A DNA stretch of 5,754 nucleotides from DASQWP01 sp050697555. GTDB taxonomy: Bacteria > Actinomycetota > Thermoleophilia > Gaiellales > Gaiellaceae. Below are positions 1-5,642 of the stretch, piece after piece. How positions within the stretch are numbered: the first letter of the stretch is position 1; each line of letters opens with the position of its first letter. Location: NCBI GenBank assembly GCA_050697555.1, contig JBOHAD010000115.1, positions 1-5,754 of the forward strand, read 5' to 3'. Both the position numbers and the translations under genes were made by a program. A model generated the notes under the pieces. It did not search any database. It worked only from the letters and a program-made list of their open reading frames with translations, and was not told the origin of the DNA.

Positions 1-785
<785 letters not shown>

Positions 786-786
786 A

Positions 787-831
787 GGACACGGGGGAAA
801 GAGCACGGGGGAAACCAGGTTTCCCCCGTGC
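787..831 (+). terminator. Hairpin with duplicated left arm just after groEL
   Basis: A perfect 14-bp inverted repeat (803-816 with 818-831, core CACGGGGGAAACC / GGTTTCCCCCGTG) begins 18 bp after the groEL stop. The left arm is duplicated in tandem: 787-800 and 801-814 are two 14-nt units differing at only two or three positions. The outer copy (790-800) could therefore pair with 820-830 instead. No U-tract follows directly (next bases are GCCCCCTTCTT). It may be a 3'-end stabilising stem or a weak terminator; the stronger terminator is the next hairpin. Confidence 0.5.
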
Positions 832-855
832 GCCCCCTTCTTAAGAAGGATGCAC

Positions 856-891
856 GCAAAAGGGGCCGGCCAAGCCGGCCCCTTTTGCTTT
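856..891 (+). terminator. Intrinsic terminator downstream of groEL
   Basis: A perfect 15-bp inverted repeat (856-870 with 874-888) has a 3-nt CAA loop. The GC-rich stem GGGGCCGGC/GCCGGCCCC is flanked by AAAA on the left and TTTT GC TTT on the right, the classic layout of a rho-independent terminator. The A-tract on the left means it could also work on the minus strand. It lies between groEL and the ygfZ-like gene, ending about 10 bp before the chosen GTG start of the latter. Confidence 0.8.
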
Positions 892-900
892 GATGTCGTC

Positions 901-1692
901 GTGGAACTCGGTACGGCTACCAGGGTTGCCCACCGCCCACGCGAGTTCGTTCGCGTTGGCGGGCCCGACGCTGCCGATTACCTCCAGCGGATGGTCTCGA
1001 ACGATGTCGAGGCGCTCGAGCCTGGCGGCGCCTGTGACGCGCTCCTGCTGACCCCGAAGGCGCGGGTGATCGCGCCGCTCCGCGTGCTGCGCCGGAGTGA
1101 CGATGACTTTCTCCTCCTGACGGAGGCGGGGCTCGGTGAGGTCGTGCGCGATCACCTCGTTCGGACGCGCTTTGCCGCGAAGGCGGAGGTCGAGCTCGAA
1201 GAGCACACCTCGACGCTCGTCTTCGGCGGCGATGTCGACGGGATTCCCAACCGGGATTACGGTGAGTCCGCGGTCGAGGTTCTCGACGCACACCTCGAGC
1301 TGACGCTCGACGATGGCGCGCTCGAGGTGATGCGCATCGAGGCCGGCACGCCCGCGTGGGGCAGGGAGGTCGACGAGCGCGTGCTGCCGGCCGAGGCCGG
1401 CCTCGTCGAGCGCGCGGTCAGCCTGACGAAGGGCTGCTACCCGGGCCAGGAGCCGATCGCGCGGCTCCACTACCGCGGACACGCGAACCGGGGCCTGCGG
1501 GTGCTTCGCATCGAGGGCGAGGCGCTGCCGGAGCCGGACGCTGAGCTTCTCTACGAGGGCAAGACCGTCGGCCGCGTGACCAGCGCCGCGCGCTCGGACG
1601 GGGCGATCGTCGCGCTCGCCTATGTACGCACCAAGGTGCCGCCGGACGCCGAGCTGGCGCTCGGTGACGCGACCGCGCGGCCGCTACACTGA
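901..1692 (+). CDS. ygfZ: YgfZ/GcvT-like folate-binding protein (Fe-S cluster maintenance)
   Basis: The protein has 263 residues and resembles the YgfZ branch of the GcvT aminomethyltransferase fold. YgfZ proteins bind tetrahydrofolate and support Fe-S cluster enzymes, including the tRNA methylthiotransferase MiaB, in the cytoplasm. The N-terminal region carries the typical LQRMVSNDV motif (about 28-36). The diagnostic K-G-C-Y-x-G-Q-E signature is complete at 177-184, with its conserved Cys at 179, followed by a C-terminal beta-barrel-like segment. I chose GTG at 901. The in-frame ATG at 850 would translate straight through the terminator hairpin, and the residues it adds look nothing like the family. 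There is no clear Shine-Dalgarno; TTTGAT at 889-894 could serve as a poor -10 for a leaderless message. The stop lies 10 bp before the tRNA gene, and its last codons contain the likely tRNA promoter. Plain GcvT of the glycine cleavage system is less likely given the short length and signature. Confidence 0.9.
   Translation: MELGTATRVAHRPREFVRVGGPDAADYLQRMVSNDVEALEPGGACDALLLTPKARVIAPLRVLRRSDDDFLLLTEAGLGEVVRDHLVRTRFAAKAEVELEEHTSTLVFGGDVDGIPNRDYGESAVEVLDAHLELTLDDGALEVMRIEAGTPAWGREVDERVLPAEAGLVERAVSLTKGCYPGQEPIARLHYRGHANRGLRVLRIEGEALPEPDAELLYEGKTVGRVTSAARSDGAIVALAYVRTKVPPDAELALGDATARPLH
1664..1690 (+). promoter_or_regulatory. Probable promoter of the tRNA-Arg gene
   Basis: GTGACG (1664-1669, four of six matches to TTGACA) and TACACT (1685-1690, TANNNT) are separated by 15 bp. 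They end 12 bp before the mature tRNA 5' end, which fits a transcript with a short leader. The boxes lie inside the last codons of the upstream ygfZ-like gene. The spacer is slightly short, so the -35 is less certain than the -10. Confidence 0.5.
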
Positions 1693-1702
1693 CCCCTCCC
1701 AG

Positions 1703-1775
1703 GCGCCCGTAGCTCAGGGGATAGAGCGCTGCCCTGCGGAGGCAGAGGTCGCACGTTCGAATCGTGCCGGGCGCA
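1703..1775 (+). tRNA. tRNA-Arg, anticodon GCG
   Basis: A 73-nt cloverleaf folds without mismatches. The 7-bp acceptor pairs 1703-1709 with 1768-1774, and the D stem GCTC/GAGC pairs 1712-1715 with 1724-1727 around an AGGGGATA loop. The anticodon stem CTGCC/GGCAG pairs 1729-1733 with 1741-1745, the variable loop is AGGTC, and the T arm GCACG-TTCGAAT-CGTGC spans 1751-1767. The discriminator is A1775. The anticodon loop CTGCGGA puts GCG at 1736-1738, predicting arginine (codons CGC, and CGU by wobble). C35, G36 and A in the D-loop after GG agree with arginine identity. The body closely resembles E. coli tRNA-Arg(CCG) as I recall it, so it probably derives from that type by a change of base 34. 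CCA is not encoded. It sits 10 bp after the ygfZ stop. Confidence 0.95.
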
Positions 1776-1833
1776 TCTCGGCCTGCCCCTTGCGGCGAGA
1801 GGAACGGCGGCCGGCCTCCCGAACCAGAGTGGC

Positions 1834-2341
1834 GTGCCGGACACGCCCGAGTACCTCACGCTCGTCCGCAACCGGGATCCGTCCAACGCATTCGAGCTGA
1901 CCGCGCGTCGTGTCCTCTTCGTCCTCCTCACTGCGGTCGTGCTCGCTGCGCTTCTGGGCGTCTTCGGCCAGTCCGGCGCGAGTCGAGCGCGAGCGGTGCT
2001 GTCGCCGGCCTCGAGGTGAGCGCACCGGAGCGTCTCCGCGGGCTCTTCTACCAGGGCCGTTTCACGATCGAGAGCCGGCGTGGGATTGGGGACGCCACGC
2101 TCGTCCTCGACGAAGGGTGGCTCGAGTCCATGCACGTCAACACGATCGAGCCCGCGCCCGCGCAGGAGTCGAGCCGCGACGGCAGGCTCGCCCTCGGCTT
2201 CGGGGAGATCCCGGCCGGCGACAGCGTCGTGGTCTACATGCAGTTCCAGGTGAACCCCACGAACGTCGGTCGGCGCTCGCAGGACGTCGAGCTCTACGAC
2301 GGCGCGACCCGCCTCGCCGCCCGGTGACCGTCTTCCCGTAG
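1834..2341 (+). pseudogene. Single-pass membrane protein of a conserved actinobacterial type, broken by two -1 frame changes
   Basis: Three reading frames are needed to read one protein. Frame A from GTG 1834 gives MPDTPEYLTLVRNRD and a membrane helix (about residues 28-48, VLFVLLTAVVLAALLGVF), then stops at 2019. Frame B, open across about 1980-2327, supplies the extracytoplasmic domain with PERLRGLFYQGRFTIESR, NTIEPAPAQESSRDGR and QVNPTNVGRRSQDVELYDG. Frame C supplies the end RPVTVFP and a stop at 2339-2341, 3 bp before the DUF421 start. The first shift lies around 1975-1995 and the second around 2310-2325; each equals loss of one base. The intact protein would be about 169 residues with an N-in, C-out topology. 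I recall homologues of this arrangement next to DUF421 genes in actinobacteria, but the function is unknown. Either the gene is decaying or the sequence has two single-base deletions; conserved coding character throughout favours error or recent damage. Confidence 0.8.
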
Positions 2342-2344
2342 GCC

Positions 2345-2782
2345 ATGGACATCGTCGTTCGCGCCTCTTTCGCCTTCCTCTTCATCTTCCTCGTCACGCG
2401 GCTGATCGGCCGCCGGGAGCTCAGCTCGCTCCAGCCCTTCGACCTCATCCTCCTCATCGTGATGGGCGATCTCATCCAGCAGGGAGTGACCCAGAGCGAC
2501 TACTCGTTCACAGGTCTCGTCCTGGCGACGGGGACGTTCGCGCTCCTCACCGTAGGGGCGTCGTATCTCGTGTTCCGTTTCCAGCGCCTCCGGCCCGTGT
2601 TCGAGGGGGAACCTCTCATCCTCGTCCAGGACGGGAAGCTTGTGGCGAAGAACCTCCGCCGCGAGAGAATGACGGCCGAGGAGGTCGCCGCCGAGGCGCG
2701 GCTCCAGCAGATCGCCAAGCTGGACGACGTCCGGTGGGCCGTGCTCGAGTCGAACGGGCAGATCAGCTTCATCCCCAAGTAG
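2345..2782 (+). CDS. DUF421/YetF-type membrane protein
   Basis: A 145-residue inner-membrane protein of the DUF421 family (YetF/YdfR-like), whose biochemical role is not established. Three hydrophobic segments are visible: about 4-20, 33-45 and 57-77. The family hallmark GRRELSSLQPFDLILLIVMGD at 22-42 bridges the first two. The C-terminal half (about 86-145) is a small cytoplasmic domain with EGEPLILVQDGKLV, an LRRERMT-EEV helix, and a closing strand DVRWAVLESNGQISFIP, all typical of the family. Its length is near that of the shorter members. The ATG at 2345 follows the (frameshifted) upstream stop by only 3 bp, so the two are probably translationally coupled and may form one membrane complex. 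No separate promoter or Shine-Dalgarno is obvious. Confidence 0.93.
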   Translation: MDIVVRASFAFLFIFLVTRLIGRRELSSLQPFDLILLIVMGDLIQQGVTQSDYSFTGLVLATGTFALLTVGASYLVFRFQRLRPVFEGEPLILVQDGKLVAKNLRRERMTAEEVAAEARLQQIAKLDDVRWAVLESNGQISFIPK

Positions 2783-2788
2783 GGCCGG

Positions 2789-2794
2789 TACGCT
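2789..2794 (+). promoter_or_regulatory. -10 box for a leaderless transcript
   Basis: TACGCT (TANNNT) ends 6 bp before GTG 2801, which places the expected transcription start on or next to the start codon. There is no Shine-Dalgarno in the 18-bp gap after the DUF421 stop. No good -35 is visible, so this rests on the -10 and the spacing only. Confidence 0.45.
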
Positions 2795-2800
2795 GCGCCC

Positions 2801-3712
2801 GTGCGGATCTGCTCGCTCGTACCGGCCGCGACCGAGGTGCTCTTCGCGCTCGGGCTCGGCGATCGCGTCGTCGGCGTGACGCACGAGTGCGACTGGCCGC
2901 CGGAGGTGGCTGAAAGGCCGCGAGCGACGGCAAGCCTCGTCCAGACCGGTGACCTTGGGAGCGCCGAGATCGACCGCGCCGTCGCCGAGGCGGCCGGGAA
3001 TGCCCGTCCGCTCTACGCGATCGAGGAGGACGCCTGGGCCGACATCGAAGCCGACGTCGTCGTCGCGCAGGAACTCTGCGACGTCTGCGCTCTTCCGGCC
3101 GGGCAGATCGCGGAGTCCGTCCGCGCACGACCCCTGGACATCGAGGTTGTCGATTACTCGCCCTCCACCCTCGACGGGATCCTCGACGCGATCACCGGCC
3201 TCGGCGTCCGCCTCGGAGCCGAGGGCGCGGCGGACGAAGTCATCTCGGGAATGCGGGCGCGGCTCGAGCGCGTTCGCGCCGCCCTGGGCGGTGTTGAGGC
3301 CTCGCCGAGGGTTTTCGTCACGGAGTGGCTCGAGCCGCCTTACTCCGCAGGGCACTGGGTGCCGGACGTGGTTGCGGTCGCGGGAGGGACCGACGTCGCC
3401 GGCATGTCGGGTGAGCCCTCGCACCGCATGCGGTGGATCGACGTGGCGGCGCTGGAGCCGGACGTGGTCGTACTGGCGCCTTGCGGCTTCGACCTCGACC
3501 GCACCCTCTCCGAGGTCGTTCCCCTCGACCTCTCGGCCCACCTGCTCGGGACGCCGGCGCGCCAGGAAAGCCGCGTCTTCGCGGTGGACGCGAACGCGAC
3601 GCTCTCGCGTCCCGGCCCGCGCGTCGTCGACGGGGCGGAGGTGCTGGCCCACCTGCTCCACCCGGACGCTTACCCGGATCCGGGAGTTCCCTGGAGCCGG
3701 ATCCGGCTCTAG
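2801..3712 (+). CDS. BtuF-like cobalamin/iron-siderophore binding protein, cytoplasmic (no signal peptide)
   Basis: A 303-residue protein of the type III periplasmic-binding-protein fold (BtuF/FecB superfamily), starting ICSLVPAATEVLFALGLGDRVVGVTHECDWP. The superfamily normally captures vitamin B12 or ferric siderophores for an ABC importer. Here the first beta strand begins at residue 2, so no signal peptide or lipobox exists and the protein should stay in the cytoplasm. Conserved blocks are THECDWP (27-33), ELCDVCALP (91-99), EWLEPP-x3-GHWVPD (165-179), PCGF (217-220) and SRPGPR (269-274). The four cysteines C30, C93, C96 and C218 lie in these blocks and suggest a metal or cofactor site, which is inference. 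No permease or ATPase gene is adjacent, so import is doubtful. The GTG start is supported by the fold and by a TACGCT box 6 bp upstream. Its 3' end overlaps twin palindromes and converges on the Rieske gene, 20 bp away. Confidence 0.88.
   Translation: MRICSLVPAATEVLFALGLGDRVVGVTHECDWPPEVAERPRATASLVQTGDLGSAEIDRAVAEAAGNARPLYAIEEDAWADIEADVVVAQELCDVCALPAGQIAESVRARPLDIEVVDYSPSTLDGILDAITGLGVRLGAEGAADEVISGMRARLERVRAALGGVEASPRVFVTEWLEPPYSAGHWVPDVVAVAGGTDVAGMSGEPSHRMRWIDVAALEPDVVVLAPCGFDLDRTLSEVVPLDLSAHLLGTPARQESRVFAVDANATLSRPGPRVVDGAEVLAHLLHPDAYPDPGVPWSRIRL
3673..3709. repeat. Twin palindromes with shared CCGGATCCGG core
   Basis: CCCGGATCCGGG (3673-3684) is a perfect 12-bp palindrome. GAGCCGGATCCGGCTC (3694-3709) is a perfect 16-bp palindrome. 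Their centres are 23 bp apart, and they also pair with each other as a 10-bp stem with a 13-nt loop. They cover the last codons of the BtuF-like gene, at the meeting point of two convergent genes. They may act as a bidirectional transcription end or a protein-binding site, but no U-tract is present, so function is open. Confidence 0.6.
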
Positions 3713-3732
3713 CTGCCTACGCGGCGTGCGCG

Positions 3733-4041
3733 TCAATCCTGGACGAGCGCGACCCAGACCTCGTCGCCGCGGAGCTCGACGGGATAGCGGCGGACGGGCT
3801 CGTCCCCGAAGAGGCACGCACCGGTGTCGAGGTCGAAGCGCCAGCCGTGATAGGCGCAGGTGAGGCTGTCTCCGAGGACCTCCCCCTCGACGAGCGGATT
3901 GCCCTCGTGCGGGCACGCGTTGGCGACGGCATGGACGCGGCCCGCGCTGCGAAACACGGCGATCGTCTCGCCGTCGATCTCGACGAGGGCGCGGTCGCCC
4001 TCGAGCTCGACCCTATGCCAGCGTGCGCTCGAGGACGACAT
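3733..4041 (-). CDS. Rieske [2Fe-2S] ferredoxin-like protein
   Basis: A 102-residue protein that is essentially a single Rieske domain. The two cluster-binding loops are intact: CPHEGNPL (Cys43, His45) and CAYHGWRFDLDTG (Cys62, His65). The domain continues to RRYPVELRGDEVWVAL, as in ferredoxin components of ring-hydroxylating dioxygenases and in small NirD-like proteins. No signal peptide or membrane helix is present, so it is a soluble cytoplasmic electron carrier. The ATG start at 4041 lies inside the end of the SDR gene (29-nt overlap), with a weak AGGTG 5 bases upstream, so the two are co-transcribed and probably coupled. No oxygenase alpha subunit or reductase gene is visible, so its electron partner is unknown. 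The neighbouring SDR hints at a redox pathway, but that is only inference from position. Confidence 0.94.
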   Translation of the reverse strand: MSSSSARWHRVELEGDRALVEIDGETIAVFRSAGRVHAVANACPHEGNPLVEGEVLGDSLTCAYHGWRFDLDTGACLFGDEPVRRYPVELRGDEVWVALVQD

Positions 4042-4690
4042 CTCGCACCTGGACGATCGGGCGCAGCGCGAGCAGCCAGCGCACGGTGGCGACGACGTCC
4101 TCCACGGCGATGATCTCCTCGTCTTCGTCGCGTCCGACCATCGGGGTCGCCACCAGGCCGGGGCAGATCGCGGTTGCGCGGACGCCGTCGTCGCGCGTCT
4201 CGCGGAGGAACGAGTGCGTGAAGCCGCGCACGCCCCACTTGGAGGCGTTGTACGCGGTGCCGCCCGCCTGTCCGATCGTGCCCGAGACCGATGACATCGT
4301 GATCAGGTAGCCCTTGCTCTCGCGGAGATGGGGCAAGGCGGCCCGCGCGACCAGATACGTGCCCTTGAGGTTGACGTCGAGCACCGCGTCCCACGCCTCT
4401 TCCTCGATCCGTTCGAGCGGACCCCAGTGGCCGACTCCCGCCGAGGTGACGACCAGGTCGATCCGCCCGAAGCGCTCGGCGGCCGCGTGGACGAGGGCAT
4501 CGACGGCTTCGCGGTGCGTCACGTCCGTCGCGACGGGGAGGGCGCGCTCGCCCAGCTCGGCCGCGATCTCCCGGAGGAGGTCGCCTCGGCGGGCGGCAAG
4601 CGCGACGCCGTAGCCGTCCTCCGCGAGCGCGCGGGCGATCGCCAGGCCGATCCCGCTCGAGGCGCCGGTGACGACTGCCGCCCTGTCCAC
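4013..4690 (-). CDS. Short-chain dehydrogenase/reductase (SDR), classical type
   Basis: A 225-residue NAD(P)-dependent oxidoreductase with a Rossmann fold. The cofactor motif TGASSGIG is at 8-15, and ARR at 33-35 after the second strand suggests preference for NADPH. DV at 56-57 contacts adenine. The usual NAG motif is TSAG (82-85), so its Asn is replaced by Ser. The catalytic residues Asn107, Ser134 and Tyr147-x3-Lys151 (YNASK) are all present, followed by the PG motif at 177-178. The protein is slightly shorter than the usual 245-260 residues because the C-terminal substrate region is short, so the substrate cannot be predicted. It starts at GTG 4690, 7 bases after a TAGTCT -10 box, and probably gives a leaderless message. 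The end overlaps the Rieske gene by 29 nt. The start faces the divergent ornithine cyclodeaminase-like gene across 22 bp. Confidence 0.93.
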   Translation of the reverse strand: MDRAAVVTGASSGIGLAIARALAEDGYGVALAARRGDLLREIAAELGERALPVATDVTHREAVDALVHAAAERFGRIDLVVTSAGVGHWGPLERIEEEAWDAVLDVNLKGTYLVARAALPHLRESKGYLITMSSVSGTIGQAGGTAYNASKWGVRGFTHSFLRETRDDGVRATAICPGLVATPMVGRDEDEEIIAVEDVVATVRWLLALRPIVQVRDVVLERTLA

Positions 4691-4712
4691 CCGACCTAGA
4701 CTAGTCGGCCGC
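4691..4712. promoter_or_regulatory. Divergent promoter region, overlapping -10 boxes
   Basis: The 22-bp gap between two divergent GTG starts contains CTAGACTAG (4696-4704), which is symmetric about its centre A. It supplies a TANNNT box to both strands: TAGACT at 4697-4702 for the + gene (10 bp before GTG 4713) and TAGTCT at 4703-4698 for the minus gene (7 bp before GTG 4690). Spacing fits leaderless starts in both directions. The flanking CGAC/GTCG extends the symmetry imperfectly. The -35 elements would lie inside the opposite gene and are not clear. Confidence 0.5.
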
Positions 4713-5642
4713 GTGCCCCTCTATCTGCGCGAGGCCGACGTCGAAGAGCTCCTCACGCCCGCGGACGCAGTCGCGGCTGTGGACGCGTGCTTCGGGCGGC
4801 TCGCGCGCGGCGTGGTCGAGAACCGCCCACGCATCCGGCTCGGGCTCGAGGACGGTCTGCTGCACGTCATGGCGGCCGCCGACCTCGAGCTCGGCGTCGC
4901 CGGCCTGAAGACGTACGTCGGCTTTCGAGAGGGCGCCCGCTTCGTGGTCGCGTTGTTCGCAGTCGACCGGCCGGAGCTGCTCGCGCTTGTCGAGGCCGAC
5001 CGCCTCGGCCGGCTTCGCACAGGCGGGGCGAGCGCTGTCGCGGCCACGCACCTGGCGCGGGAGGGCGTTCGGACGCTGGGCGTGATCGGCTCGGGCTGGC
5101 AGGCGGAGAGCCAGGTCGCCTGCATTCGCGCCGCCCTTCCCGGAATCGAGCGCGTCGTCGTCTACTCGCGCAACGAGGAGCGCCTGGCCGACTTCTGCCG
5201 CCGTTTCGGCGCTGAGGCGGCGGAGTACAACCGCGAGGCCGCCGAGCAGGAAATCGTCGTGACCGTGACGACCTCGAGGGACCCGGTCCTGCGCGGCGAG
5301 TGGCTCCGCCCGGGCGCGCTCGTCTGCGCGGTGGGCGCGAACCGGATTGAGGCGCGCGAGCTCGACAACGCCGTCCTCGAGCGCGCCGCCTTCGTCTGCT
5401 GCGACTCGAAGGAGCAGGTGCGCATCGAGGCGGGCGACCTCGCGGAGCCCGTCGAGCAGGGCGTCCTCGACTGGCTCGAGGTGCACGAGCTCGCCGAGGT
5501 CGTCGGCGGAGAAGTGGCCGGCCGCGGGAGCGAGGACGACGTCGTCCTCTTCAAGAGCGTCGGGATTGCGGCGGAGGACTTGGCGGTCGGCGCGCTCGTC
5601 TACGAGCGGGCGCGCGAGCGCGGCCTCGGGGTCCAGCTCTAG
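4713..5642 (+). CDS. Ornithine cyclodeaminase / mu-crystallin family protein
   Basis: A 309-residue NAD(P)-binding protein of the ornithine cyclodeaminase (OCD)/mu-crystallin family. Members convert ornithine to proline plus ammonia, or act as alanine dehydrogenases, ketimine reductases or opine-type synthases. Visible hallmarks are the start PLYLREADVEELL, RPR (Arg40), GLKTY with Lys66 and RTGGASAVA (Arg102). These are followed by the Rossmann turn GSGWQA (126-131), VGANRIEARELD (Asp218), DLAEP (242-246) and LFKSVGIAAEDL (280-290). Arg, Lys, Arg and Asp match the substrate and catalytic positions known for Pseudomonas OCD, but the precise substrate cannot be told from the family alone. I chose GTG 4713 because the family begins right there and a TAGACT box precedes it. 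The in-frame GTG at 4668 would add 15 non-conserved residues and run into the SDR gene. No arginine or ornithine pathway gene is adjacent. The stop shares CTAG with the convergent gene on the right. Confidence 0.92.
   Translation: MPLYLREADVEELLTPADAVAAVDACFGRLARGVVENRPRIRLGLEDGLLHVMAAADLELGVAGLKTYVGFREGARFVVALFAVDRPELLALVEADRLGRLRTGGASAVAATHLAREGVRTLGVIGSGWQAESQVACIRAALPGIERVVVYSRNEERLADFCRRFGAEAAEYNREAAEQEIVVTVTTSRDPVLRGEWLRPGALVCAVGANRIEARELDNAVLERAAFVCCDSKEQVRIEAGDLAEPVEQGVLDWLEVHELAEVVGGEVAGRGSEDDVVLFKSVGIAAEDLAVGALVYERARERGLGVQL

Noticed and set aside
850..900. ATG at 850 as the start of the YgfZ-like protein, with AGAAGGA directly before it
   Set aside because: The SD-like bases abut the ATG with no spacing, and the added residues would be encoded by the terminator stem. 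GTG 901 fits the family better.
841..1482. A 213-residue minus-strand open frame starting within ygfZ
   Set aside because: It is antisense to the YgfZ-like gene with its complete KGCYPGQE signature. The last codons run through the terminator hairpin.
1776..1833. Possible terminator or attachment site right after the tRNA
   Set aside because: I checked the 58 bp for inverted repeats, U-tracts and a repeat of the tRNA 3' end. Only the short palindrome GGCCGGCC stands out and there is no integrase gene, so there is no support for an integrated element.
2294..3916. A 540-residue open frame on the minus strand
   Set aside because: It runs antisense to the DUF421 and BtuF-like genes, both clear family members. 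Its translation is Arg/His/Asp-rich with no recognisable domain, as expected of an antisense frame in high-GC DNA.
3717..4394. A 225-residue minus-strand frame overlapping the Rieske and SDR genes
   Set aside because: It is an alternative frame of the same strand with a low-complexity Arg/Ser/Ala translation; the Rieske and SDR frames have intact catalytic or cluster motifs.
4668..4712. GTG at 4668 as the start of the OCD-like protein
   Set aside because: It would overlap the divergent SDR start and add residues not seen in the family, whose N-terminus matches from 4713.
4701..5486. A 261-residue minus-strand open frame
   Set aside because: It is antisense to the ornithine cyclodeaminase-like gene, which carries all its family motifs on the + strand; the minus translation has no motif.
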